A DNA stretch of 6,277 bases, from NCBI GenBank assembly GCA_002452695.1, contig DKFA01000109.1, forward strand, positions 1-6,277, read 5' to 3'. A program made the position numbers and the translations under genes. A model generated the notes under the pieces. The model had not been told where the DNA came from. It worked only from the letters and a program-made list of their open reading frames with translations, and did no database searches. The stretch is from Dehalococcoidia bacterium UBA6808. GTDB taxonomy: Bacteria > Chloroflexota > Dehalococcoidia > GIF9 > UBA5629. Of the stretch, positions 1 to 5,535 are shown piece after piece (the stretch's first letter is position 1; the number at the start of each line of letters is the position of its first letter).

Positions 1-58
1 CTTTTGACGCTGCCCTGCACGGTTGTAACAATCCCGGCATATTTTATGTTGAGAAGAG

Positions 59-268
59 ATGAATACAAAGCACAAAATCTTTATCTTTTGCCTGGCGTCG
101 ATCCTTGTGCCGTCAGCCATCTGCTGTCTCATTGTGACAGCTATGGACGCCTGCTCCAAACGTCCCATACAGGGCAAACTGATCTTCGATACGCAGCAAT
201 TGCCCCTTGAAGATTATCCGGCAGGGGTTTTCATCATCAAATGGAAACCTGTCCTAACAGTTTGTTAA
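59..268 (+). CDS. Doubtful small hypothetical protein with one membrane segment
   Basis: This 69-residue reading frame is the only gene-like object I can offer for the first 236 bases. It starts with a basic N-terminus (MNTKHK) followed by a hydrophobic stretch at about residues 7-29, as in a signal peptide or a single membrane anchor. The rest is short and polar and I recognise no family. Against it: the purine-rich AGAAGAG lies directly on the start codon with no spacer, its last 32 bases overlap the 3' end of the convergent thioredoxin gene, and every other gene in the window is on the minus strand. A second open frame at 1-210 overlaps it and is equally unconvincing. Most likely the region is non-coding or belongs to a gene whose body lies outside the window. 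Confidence 0.13.
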   Translation: MNTKHKIFIFCLASILVPSAICCLIVTAMDACSKRPIQGKLIFDTQQLPLEDYPAGVFIIKWKPVLTVC

Positions 269-896
269 GCTCAGCAGCAAGTACTTGTTTTGGCATAGCG
301 CCTACTTTCTGATCTACCATCTGACCATTTTTAAAAACAAGGAGTGTCGGGATGGACATAATCTGATATCGCGCCGCAATTGACCTGTTATGGTCTACAT
401 TTAGCTTGGCAAAAGTAATCTTTCCCCGGTATTCTTCAGCTAGCTGATCAATTATGGGCGCTACCATGCGACAGGGAGCACACCACTCTGCCCAGCAGTC
501 CACTACCAGCATCGGCTGTTCTTTCACGACCTTGTCAAAATTACCGTCATTCAGGTCAAGAACCAGCTCAGTTTCCGTCTCCTCCTCCTCTCGAAATTCG
601 ATGGACAATATACCCTTACCTTTTTCCTCAAACTTGATCGGCAATCCTTTCCATTTAAAAGAACCCTTCAATTTGGCATAGGCATCCCTGAGCAGATATT
701 GTTTATCCTGTTTTTCAAATTCTTTTAACCTGTCCCACAATTCATGCACATCGAGATTGCCTTTGAAAAAATCCCTTAGCAGTAAATCCAGTTTCTCAAG
801 TTCTTTTATCTTGAGCTTTTCGTCTTGCGTCATCTCACCAATTTTATTCAGTTTATCCTTTATGGACGGAGAGAGTTCTTTTTCCCAATCTGCCAT
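237..896 (-). CDS. Thioredoxin with a long helical N-terminal extension
   Basis: A 219-residue thiol-disulfide oxidoreductase, expected in the cytoplasm since no signal peptide is visible. The thioredoxin fold occupies about residues 112-219: the active site is WCAPC at 138-142 (a variant of WCGPC), preceded by VVDCWAEW, and the cis-proline loop is SIPT with Pro183. Classical thioredoxins are about 105-110 residues. Here about 105 extra residues precede the fold, rich in Lys, Glu and Leu and predicted helical or coiled-coil over roughly 10-75, then a short acidic linker (EEEETETE). The start at 896 is chosen because GGAGG lies 7 bases upstream; the frame stays open to 1007, but that extension has no ribosome site and is not thioredoxin-like. 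The gene sits alone after a 188-base gap, so it probably has its own promoter. No thioredoxin reductase gene is visible nearby. Family assignment is sure; the role of the extension is unknown. Confidence 0.95.
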   Translation of the reverse strand: MADWEKELSPSIKDKLNKIGEMTQDEKLKIKELEKLDLLLRDFFKGNLDVHELWDRLKEFEKQDKQYLLRDAYAKLKGSFKWKGLPIKFEEKGKGILSIEFREEEETETELVLDLNDGNFDKVVKEQPMLVVDCWAEWCAPCRMVAPIIDQLAEEYRGKITFAKLNVDHNRSIAARYQIMSIPTLLVFKNGQMVDQKVGAMPKQVLAAELNKLLGQVSI

Positions 897-903
897 GGCT
901 TTG

Positions 904-908
904 CCTCC
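904..908 (-). promoter_or_regulatory. Ribosome binding site deciding the thioredoxin start
   Basis: GGAGG on the minus strand, 7 bases before the ATG at 896. It favours the 219-residue protein over the 256-residue open frame starting at 1007. Confidence 0.8.
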
Positions 909-958
909 TGCATTGAAATCATTAAGCGAATACAAGCTCTTTTTAAAAACAGGTATTC

Positions 959-1012
959 TATAGTTGCAACTGCTCTTAACTCTAATAGAAATCCCGTTTC
1001 TCGGCAACTATA
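959..1012. repeat. Inverted repeat upstream of thioredoxin, operator-like
   Basis: The 9-base arms TATAGTTGC (959-967) and GCAACTATA (1004-1012) are perfect reverse complements separated by 36 bases. The left arm also forms part of the 10-base palindrome AGTTGCAACT (962-971). The right arm overlaps the best -10 candidate. The placement would suit a regulator-binding site, but no regulator gene is in view and the arms are short enough to have arisen by chance. Confidence 0.25.
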
Positions 1013-1037
1013 AATATCAGCGAACCATAATTTGCAA
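1007..1037 (-). promoter_or_regulatory. Possible promoter of the thioredoxin gene
   Basis: In the 188-base gap before the thioredoxin gene, TATAGT (1007-1012) matches five of six bases of a sigma70 -10 box. The best -35 partner, TTGCAA (1032-1037), is 19 bases upstream, which is long. A consensus TTGACA at 1053-1058 has no good -10 at the usual distance. The -10 overlaps one arm of the inverted repeat at 959-1012. Some promoter is expected here because the gap separates the gene from the operon, but the exact boxes are uncertain. Confidence 0.25.
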
Positions 1038-1084
1038 ACTGAATAGAGGTCTTGTCAATAGGCACGAAGTTGACAGGTTTATCA

Positions 1085-1954
1085 CTAAACATTATTTAGC
1101 TGCTGTCTTAAAACACAGTCTCCAACATTAACTCCCAGAGACCTCGCAACCAATGGACATTTTACTCTCAGCAAGAAAAAGATATTGCCTGCTTCGCCCT
1201 CCAACGATTCATAATTACCCTGCCCCTTGGAAATAATCATGTCAGCCGAGCGATAAAGCTGCTGTATTTGTAACGAACATTCATGGAGTATAGTAGCCGG
1301 AGCGTCCGAACCGTTGGAAACTACCCCTGTTATTCTGTCTAATCCAACAGCCAGGGCATCATCCATCGTAACATCATTTATCACCGGGCTATCCCTGACC
1401 ACGAAGGTGATTTCGAGCTTCCGAACATGGCTGATTTCCTCAATGAACAGACGGTCAAATACAATTTCACCGGCATTGTCTCCGAGATATACAATCCGTT
1501 GACAGTTATTAAGACTTTCCCGGAACCTGTCATATTCATTTATCGCCAGAGGGATTTGGCTCATTGCGATATCGATCAAACTTTCGATATCGCCGTAATC
1601 AAATCTTGGGCCCAAATCCATTGAATTACCGACTATCGCCAGCCGGCAGGCAGTCAATAATCTATCTTCCGAATCCTGCACCATTTTTTGCAGGCGAGGG
1701 TAGATTGCCAGTACAGCCCTATTAGCCTCTTCCTTTGCCCGGTGAAAAGGGTCTTTGCTTCCTGTAATTTCGGCAATTATACGATAAGCTTGCCGTGCCA
1801 GTTCCGGAGGCTTTAGGTTCAACGGTAAATCTGGAATTATCTTGGCAACTGCATTGATGACCTGCCGCTGAACCATCTCATCGTCGGTCACCTCTCTTAC
1901 CGCTCTAAGCGCCTGGGCCAATAAACAGGGCAAACAATCAAGGTATGTTTTCAA
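1085..1954 (-). CDS. DUF89 family metal-dependent damage-control phosphatase
   Basis: A 289-residue DUF89 (COG1578/ARMT1-like) protein. Members are metal-dependent phosphatases thought to remove damaged or toxic phosphometabolites; the substrate of prokaryotic subfamily members is generally not settled. Visible hallmarks are an N-terminal CxxC (Cys7, Cys10), GN at 109-110, the metal-binding GDNAGE at 158-163 (Asp159, Asn160), the second Asp in RDSPVINDVT (Asp194), and KGQGNYE at 243-249. Length is normal for the short prokaryotic forms. I place the start at a TTG (1954): family members begin with an M-K-T-Y-L-D-C-like segment, AAGGA lies 10 bases upstream, and the start then follows the ferredoxin stop by 16 bases. 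The frame continues to an ATG at 2011, but that overlaps the ferredoxin gene by 41 bases and adds a lysine/arginine-rich stretch with no family counterpart. It is the last gene of the five-gene operon. Confidence 0.9.
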   Translation of the reverse strand: MKTYLDCLPCLLAQALRAVREVTDDEMVQRQVINAVAKIIPDLPLNLKPPELARQAYRIIAEITGSKDPFHRAKEEANRAVLAIYPRLQKMVQDSEDRLLTACRLAIVGNSMDLGPRFDYGDIESLIDIAMSQIPLAINEYDRFRESLNNCQRIVYLGDNAGEIVFDRLFIEEISHVRKLEITFVVRDSPVINDVTMDDALAVGLDRITGVVSNGSDAPATILHECSLQIQQLYRSADMIISKGQGNYESLEGEAGNIFFLLRVKCPLVARSLGVNVGDCVLRQQLNNV

Positions 1955-1964
1955 ATCTTTATTG

Positions 1965-1969
1965 TCCTT
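1965..1969 (-). promoter_or_regulatory. Ribosome binding site supporting a TTG start for DUF89
   Basis: AAGGA on the minus strand, 10 bases before the TTG at 1954 and just after the ferredoxin stop codon. Its position supports the TTG rather than the overlapping ATG at 2011. Confidence 0.55.
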
Positions 1970-1970
1970 T

Positions 1971-2246
1971 TTACGTTGACCTTCTTTGCCGGATCTTCTC
2001 AATACGATCAACCAGGTTGTCTGCCTTTTTCTTTAAGGACCCAATCTCCAGCGCCAATTCTGATTTCGTTATCGCTTTTTCTTCAATGATCGCATCCCTG
2101 GGACAAACACCCAAACATAAACAACAATGTTTGCATAACCTTTGGTCTATCTTAGCCACCCCACCAATCAGGGAAATAGCCTGCCGCGGGCAACTTTCGA
2201 TACATAACCCGCAACCAATACATAAATCTTCCAATATTTTAATCAT
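1971..2246 (-). CDS. Small 2x[4Fe-4S] ferredoxin-like protein with helical tail
   Basis: A 91-residue electron carrier or cluster-bearing subunit with two CxxCxxCxxxCP motifs: Cys9, 12, 15, 19 and Cys38, 41, 44, 48. This is the bacterial-type dicluster ferredoxin pattern. Cys42 is an additional cysteine inside the second motif. The fold ends near residue 55, and about 36 further residues form a charged, Leu/Ile-spaced helix (about 59-87), not part of a minimal ferredoxin and perhaps a docking segment. The gene begins 7 bases after the deformylase stop, with GGAAAGGAAGCGAG from the deformylase 3' end serving as a rather distant ribosome site, and ends 16 bases before DUF89. Its neighbours suggest it donates electrons to the radical SAM enzyme or works with the DUF89 protein; neither link is shown by the sequence. 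Confidence 0.92.
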   Translation of the reverse strand: MIKILEDLCIGCGLCIESCPRQAISLIGGVAKIDQRLCKHCCLCLGVCPRDAIIEEKAITKSELALEIGSLKKKADNLVDRIEKIRQRRST

Positions 2247-2253
2247 TTTATTG

Positions 2254-2766
2254 TCACTCGCTTCCTTTCCTAAATTGCGAATTTATTATCTCGTCAGGAT
2301 CAATCCTATGCAGTTTAGCCGGATGCTCGATATGGTCTATGTATAGAACCCCATTAAGGTGGTCAATCTCATGCTCCAGAGCTTCGGCCATAAGCCCGAT
2401 CCCTTTAATTCTGATCGGCCTGCCATAACGGTCCTCTCCTTTTACCATAACTTCAGCCGACCGCTTAATCTCGCCGTAGTAGCCCGGGATGCTCAAGCAG
2501 CCCTCGGTGACTTCCTGTTCTCCAAAAATGTCGACAATCACCGGATTAATAATGACTTTGGCATCTTCGCCGGGCATCTGTAAGGTGATAATGCGCAAGG
2601 ACTTGCCAATCTGCGGCGCAGCCAGCCCAACGCCATGGGTAAATCTCATTGTTTCAATCATACTATCGATAAGATTTTGAACCGGTGTATCGATAACCGG
2701 TAGTTTTTTCGCTTTTTTTCGCAAAATATCATCCTGGGGAAATTTACATATTGATAGAACTGCCAT
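2254..2766 (-). CDS. def: Peptide deformylase
   Basis: A 170-residue peptide deformylase, which removes the formyl group from the N-terminal methionine of nascent proteins at the ribosome, using Fe2+ or a substitute metal. All three family motifs are intact: GVGLAAPQ at 45-52, EGCLS at 88-92 with metal ligand Cys90, and HEIDH at 132-136 with ligands His132 and His136 and catalytic Glu133. These positions coincide with the E. coli enzyme's numbering, supporting the chosen start. That ATG at 2766 has AAGGAG 8 bases upstream; an in-frame ATG at 2799 would lie inside the radical SAM gene. The ribosome site is formed by the last codons of that gene, whose stop is only 5 bases away, so translation is probably coupled. 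The usual partner gene fmt is not next to it. Confidence 0.97.
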   Translation of the reverse strand: MAVLSICKFPQDDILRKKAKKLPVIDTPVQNLIDSMIETMRFTHGVGLAAPQIGKSLRIITLQMPGEDAKVIINPVIVDIFGEQEVTEGCLSIPGYYGEIKRSAEVMVKGEDRYGRPIRIKGIGLMAEALEHEIDHLNGVLYIDHIEHPAKLHRIDPDEIINSQFRKGSE

Positions 2767-2771
2767 AGGTT

Positions 2772-3770
2772 TTACTCCTTCGACTGGTTTGATACGCAAG
2801 CATCTCTACTATTATCGAATACCTTTTTCGTCTGCAGCTTCCTGGCATAGAATTTTTTCCCCCGGTATTCCAATTCCGCCAGGTGACCATCTGTGACCAA
2901 TTTCTGAATAGTCCCCCAATCGGCCCCATCTTTTGCCAGTAGTTCCGCTACAGCATCCTCCCTCATCGGATGTACTGCGGTAATGCTTAATAAATCATCC
3001 ATAGCGCTGCCGGTGAAGGCAAAGATATTCCCTTCGTAACCAATCAAATATTCCACATTCGCGAGCTTTGTGCTGAAAATTTGATATGCAGTATTAAGCG
3101 TTTGCTCAGTCGCCGGCTCTACCCGCTCTGCCGGCGGCCTCGTCGGTATTGATATGTATGCCCTGGCGGGTTTCAATTTCGCCAAAAATGCGGCAATCTC
3201 ATTTATCTCATTCTCGCTATCATTAATTCCTTTGATAAGCATTGTCTCCGTGGCAAGTTCACCCCTGAATAATCCAGCGAAATTGAGCATCCCATCCAGT
3301 ATATTGTCAATCTTTATTGCCCCGTGAGGATGATCGATTTTGCGCCATATATCCTGCGTTACCGCATCAACCTTCAGTGATATCCAGTCAGCTTTGCACA
3401 AATCGTGCTGCACATCCTGGCGCCAGATAAGCGAACTATTGGTAATAACTGCTATCTTTATACCAAGCGGGCGTAAGAGCTCAATCTCTTTTCCCAGGTT
3501 TACGTCCAGAGTCGGTTCTCCATCGGGCACAAAGGCCAGATAATCCACAATTTCGCCTTTCTCCCTTAGTTGTCTGACCTTATCTGTGACATTTCGTACA
3601 AGCTCCAGCGGTGGATAAAACGTCTCTCTCGTGATTTGCATGTTTTTTGTTCGTCTCAACTGACAATAAACACACGAATAGGAGCATATTTTGGGAGGTA
3701 TGTTATTTATTCCCAGGCTGCGCCCTAATCTACGGGACGGGACAGGTCCATAGACAAGTGCGCTACTCAT
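2772..3770 (-). CDS. Radical SAM protein (COG0731-like) with C-terminal winged helix
   Basis: A 332-residue radical S-adenosylmethionine enzyme. The [4Fe-4S] ligands are the CX3CX2C motif Cys29, Cys33, Cys36 (CSYSCVYC), preceded by the VYGPVPSRRLG signature typical of COG0731-type Fe-S oxidoreductases. The SAM-binding GEP motif is at 84-86 (DGEPTL). The barrel runs to about residue 250, and about 258-312 looks like a small winged-helix domain (ITAVHPMREDAVAELL onward). The COG includes archaeal tRNA wyosine synthase relatives, but bacterial members lack an assigned reaction, so I name no substrate. The start at 3770 has GGAG 8 bases upstream and overlaps the J-protein stop by 8 bases (ATGAGTAG). 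The open frame extends to 3818, but those residues lie in the J-protein gene and precede the family's usual start. It is followed 5 bases later by peptide deformylase. Confidence 0.93.
   Translation of the reverse strand: MSSALVYGPVPSRRLGRSLGINNIPPKICSYSCVYCQLRRTKNMQITRETFYPPLELVRNVTDKVRQLREKGEIVDYLAFVPDGEPTLDVNLGKEIELLRPLGIKIAVITNSSLIWRQDVQHDLCKADWISLKVDAVTQDIWRKIDHPHGAIKIDNILDGMLNFAGLFRGELATETMLIKGINDSENEINEIAAFLAKLKPARAYISIPTRPPAERVEPATEQTLNTAYQIFSTKLANVEYLIGYEGNIFAFTGSAMDDLLSITAVHPMREDAVAELLAKDGADWGTIQKLVTDGHLAELEYRGKKFYARKLQTKKVFDNSRDACVSNQSKE
2775..2780 (-). promoter_or_regulatory. Ribosome binding site of def inside the radical SAM gene
   Basis: AAGGAG encodes the final Lys-Glu of the radical SAM protein directly before its TAA, and lies 8 bases before the deformylase ATG. 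It fixes the start at 2766 and implies translational coupling. Confidence 0.8.
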
Positions 3771-4173
3771 TATCCTGTCTCCACTGCCGGCGACATTTCC
3801 CGCCGTATCGGCGGCCACATCCCCACGGTTTACCCATACCTGTTCCCCTTACAATAAAGTCCGATCCGGCCATTCGTCGAAGAATCCACAAAAGGCTGTC
3901 CATCCCCATATCTTCACCAAACGAGTCCTCGACACTAATCGTTCTCCGGGGATAGCCTGAAAGGAGCATATCATACTGCCGTCTTCTCTGCTCGTCTCTA
4001 AGAACTTCGTAGGCCTCGTTAATCTCTTTGAATTTTTCGCCTGCTTCCTGCTCGTTGTCCGGATTGCGATCAGGATGATACTTCACAGCCAGCCGGCGGA
4101 ACGCTTTCTTTATATCTTGATCACTTGCATCCCGGCTGACATTGAGTATTTGATAATAATCCTTGAATTGCAT
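3763..4173 (-). CDS. Short J-domain (DnaJ-like) protein
   Basis: A 136-residue J-domain co-chaperone that would stimulate the ATPase of an Hsp70 (DnaK). The J domain spans about residues 3-70 with YYQILNV at the start, the invariant HPD at 33-35, and EINEAYEVL in helix III. There is no Gly/Phe linker, no zinc-finger (CxxCxGxG) repeats and no substrate-binding C-terminal domains, so it is a type III J protein and not DnaJ itself. The remaining 65 residues hold a short amphipathic stretch (MDSLLWILRRM, 91-101) and end in a basic Gly/Arg segment with two cysteines (Cys119, Cys127). It is the first gene of the five-gene operon. The start is uncertain, with only a weak AGAAAG about 9 bases before the ATG, but the J domain needs residues from about position 3 on. 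Confidence 0.93.
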   Translation of the reverse strand: MQFKDYYQILNVSRDASDQDIKKAFRRLAVKYHPDRNPDNEQEAGEKFKEINEAYEVLRDEQRRRQYDMLLSGYPRRTISVEDSFGEDMGMDSLLWILRRMAGSDFIVRGTGMGKPWGCGRRYGGKCRRQWRQDNE

Positions 4174-4265
4174 AATTTTTTCTTTCTATCCCCAACAAGC
4201 TTTCTTCCACGTTTTTAGTGCATCGTCCTGCAATCAATAATGGCCGTTTTAAGCATACCTGATAC

Positions 4266-4294
4266 CATATAATTTGCCCCCAGACATATGTCAT
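4266..4294 (-). promoter_or_regulatory. Possible promoter of the J-protein/radical SAM/def operon
   Basis: In the 137-base gap between mrp and the J-protein gene, ATGACA (4289-4294, five of six -35 bases) stands 17 bases before TATATG (4266-4271, four of six -10 bases). The -35 candidate overlaps the 10-base palindrome GACATATGTC (4283-4292). No T-rich terminator hairpin is seen after mrp, so read-through from mrp is also possible. Confidence 0.3.
4283..4292. repeat. 10-base palindrome GACATATGTC after mrp
   Basis: A perfect palindrome 18 bases beyond the mrp stop codon, overlapping the -35 candidate of the downstream operon. It might be an operator, or chance. Confidence 0.2.
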
Positions 4295-4310
4295 TATCCC
4301 GTCTCCCGTG

Positions 4311-5315
4311 TCAGTTGCTCGTGGTCAGCAATATTTTGCGAAGGGATTCTGACAGATCTTTCAGTATATCGCCATCAAAACGCTCGATCTCGCCAGCATC
4401 GCAGAGCCTGGCCAACTCAGGATCTATCGGGATTTGCCCCAAAAGAGGAGCGTTGGAAACTTTGGCCAGTTCCTGTCCGCGGCTTTTACCAAATATCTCA
4501 ATCTTCTTATCAATTTCCGGTACATATAGATAACTCATGTTCTCCACGACACCGAGTACCTTTTTCTCCATTTTACGAGCCATGTTCACTGCTTTCTTGA
4601 CAATCATCTCGACCAGGTCTTGAGGTGTAAATACGACAATTACCCCTGATATTGGGAAAGCCTGCATAACTGTGATCGGCGCATCGGCAGTTCCCGGCGG
4701 CAGATCAATAATCAAATAATCCAGTTTGCCCCACAGGACATCTTCCCCAAATTGTTTAATAGTATTCCCAATCAAAGGCCCTCTCCAGATGACGGCGTCA
4801 TCTTCACTGGGTAACAGCAGGTTGATGGACATGACCTCGATGCCCAATTTAGATAAAACCGGCAATATGCCATCTTCATTGCCGCTCGGCCTGGATTTGA
4901 TACCAAACATCTTAGGTATGCTGGGCCCTGTAATATCTGCATCCATGATGCCTACTTCATAACCTTCACGATTCAAAGCGATTGCTATCAAACCCGATAC
5001 CAAAGACTTGCCCACGCCTCCTTTGCCGCTCATCACAGCGATTATCCGATCTATCTTATTAAGCTCCTTTGCCTTAATGCTGCTGTAATTCACTACTACA
5101 TCTTTAATTCCCGGCAGATTCTTCACAGCTTCCTGTATCTTGCTTTTGACCCAGTCCTGCTGCTCCGTTATCATTCCGGTTGATGCTAATAAAATATCCA
5201 CTTTACCATCTGAAACATTAATCTCACGCACCATATTCAATCCAATTACACTACGCTTGATACCTGGAACTGGGACTATCTCCAGACTTTGTTTTATCTC
5301 ATCTATAGTTGTCAT
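4311..5315 (-). CDS. mrp: Mrp/ApbC-type P-loop ATPase lacking the CxxC motif
   Basis: A 334-residue cytoplasmic Mrp/NBP35-family ATPase; relatives act as iron-sulfur cluster carriers. Residues 3-78 form the MIP18/DUF59 domain often found at the N-terminus of bacterial Mrp. The P-loop domain follows: deviant Walker A GKGGVGKS at 97-104, MDADITGPSIP at 124-134, and DLPPGTAD at 204-211. In many family members the segment after ENMSY carries the CPxC whose cysteines bridge a [4Fe-4S] cluster across the dimer. Here it reads SYLYVPEIDKKIEIFG, with Val265 and Ile268 in the cysteine places; the only cysteine in the protein is Cys305. ATPase function is therefore well supported, but canonical cluster binding is not. 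The start has GGAGG 8 bases upstream. The gene follows the NifX-like gene after 220 bases, an arrangement typical of Mrp genes beside NifX-like and DUF5320 genes. Confidence 0.95.
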   Translation of the reverse strand: MTTIDEIKQSLEIVPVPGIKRSVIGLNMVREINVSDGKVDILLASTGMITEQQDWVKSKIQEAVKNLPGIKDVVVNYSSIKAKELNKIDRIIAVMSGKGGVGKSLVSGLIAIALNREGYEVGIMDADITGPSIPKMFGIKSRPSGNEDGILPVLSKLGIEVMSINLLLPSEDDAVIWRGPLIGNTIKQFGEDVLWGKLDYLIIDLPPGTADAPITVMQAFPISGVIVVFTPQDLVEMIVKKAVNMARKMEKKVLGVVENMSYLYVPEIDKKIEIFGKSRGQELAKVSNAPLLGQIPIDPELARLCDAGEIERFDGDILKDLSESLRKILLTTSN

Positions 5316-5535
5316 ATACTATTCCTCCAAATTTACTGATTGTTGCCGTCTATAATCGCCCCGGTTGCCAGAATAACTTCCAGATGGTTAAGCACTGCTT
5401 TTCCGCATCGCTTTCACATCATGCCAACGATAACTCCGGTCCCGTTTGCTCCAACCCAAGGACAGCACCCCTACAAACAGCTCTATCGCCCTGGCATGAA
5501 CCTGTTTTTTTAACTTCAATACATAACTATACTAA
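5316..5535. other. 220-base intergenic region between nifX-like gene and mrp
   Basis: Neither strand holds a credible gene: minus-strand frames are broken by stops, and the plus-strand frame at 5309-5581 overlaps both neighbours in antisense and resembles no family. Besides the candidate RNA, the region has an A7 run on the minus strand (5505-5511), the GGAGG ribosome site of mrp (5324-5328), and no clear sigma70 promoter. Confidence 0.6.
5420..5498 (-). ncRNA. Candidate structured RNA in the mrp leader
   Basis: Three helices nest in register on the minus strand. P1 pairs CATGCCA (5498-5492) with TGGCATG (5426-5420), 7 pairs. P2 pairs CGATA (5488-5484) with TATCG (5432-5428), 5 pairs. P3 pairs CTGTTTG (5480-5474) with CAAACGG (5448-5442), 7 pairs including one G-U. 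That G-U would be a C-A mismatch on the plus strand, so the pairing favours the strand on which the genes are read. Internal loops are 3/1 and 3/9 bases and the apical part is 25 bases. The remaining 104 bases to the mrp start contain no T-run terminator. I match it to no known riboswitch. It could be a cis-regulatory leader, a small RNA, a decayed palindromic repeat element, or chance. Confidence 0.4.

Noticed and set aside
897..1007. Upstream extension of the thioredoxin frame to an ATG at 1007
   Set aside because: No ribosome site precedes it, it crosses the likely promoter region, and GGAGG stands at the correct distance from the ATG at 896.
1053..1090. Terminator after DUF89 (GTTTA/TAAAC hairpin and TGTCAA/TTGACA repeat)
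   Set aside because: Both stems are short and AT-rich and neither is followed by a T-run on the minus strand.
1955..2011. ATG start for DUF89 at 2011
   Set aside because: It overlaps the ferredoxin gene by 41 bases and adds a basic stretch absent from the family; the TTG at 1954 has a ribosome site and matches the usual family N-terminus.
4274..4600. Plus-strand open frame of 108 residues
   Set aside because: It lies almost entirely antisense to the well-supported mrp gene, has no family resemblance and no ribosome site of note.
5420..5498. tRNA gene, suggested by a 7-bp outer helix and about 79 bases
   Set aside because: There is no T-loop GTTCGA-like sequence, no 5-bp anticodon stem with a 7-base loop, and the second helix begins in the wrong place for a D arm.
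5475..5511. Plus-strand terminator (AAACAG/CTGTTT stem followed by T7)
   Set aside because: The stem is weak with a 21-base loop, and no plus-strand gene reads into it; the same bases take part in the better nested fold on the minus strand.
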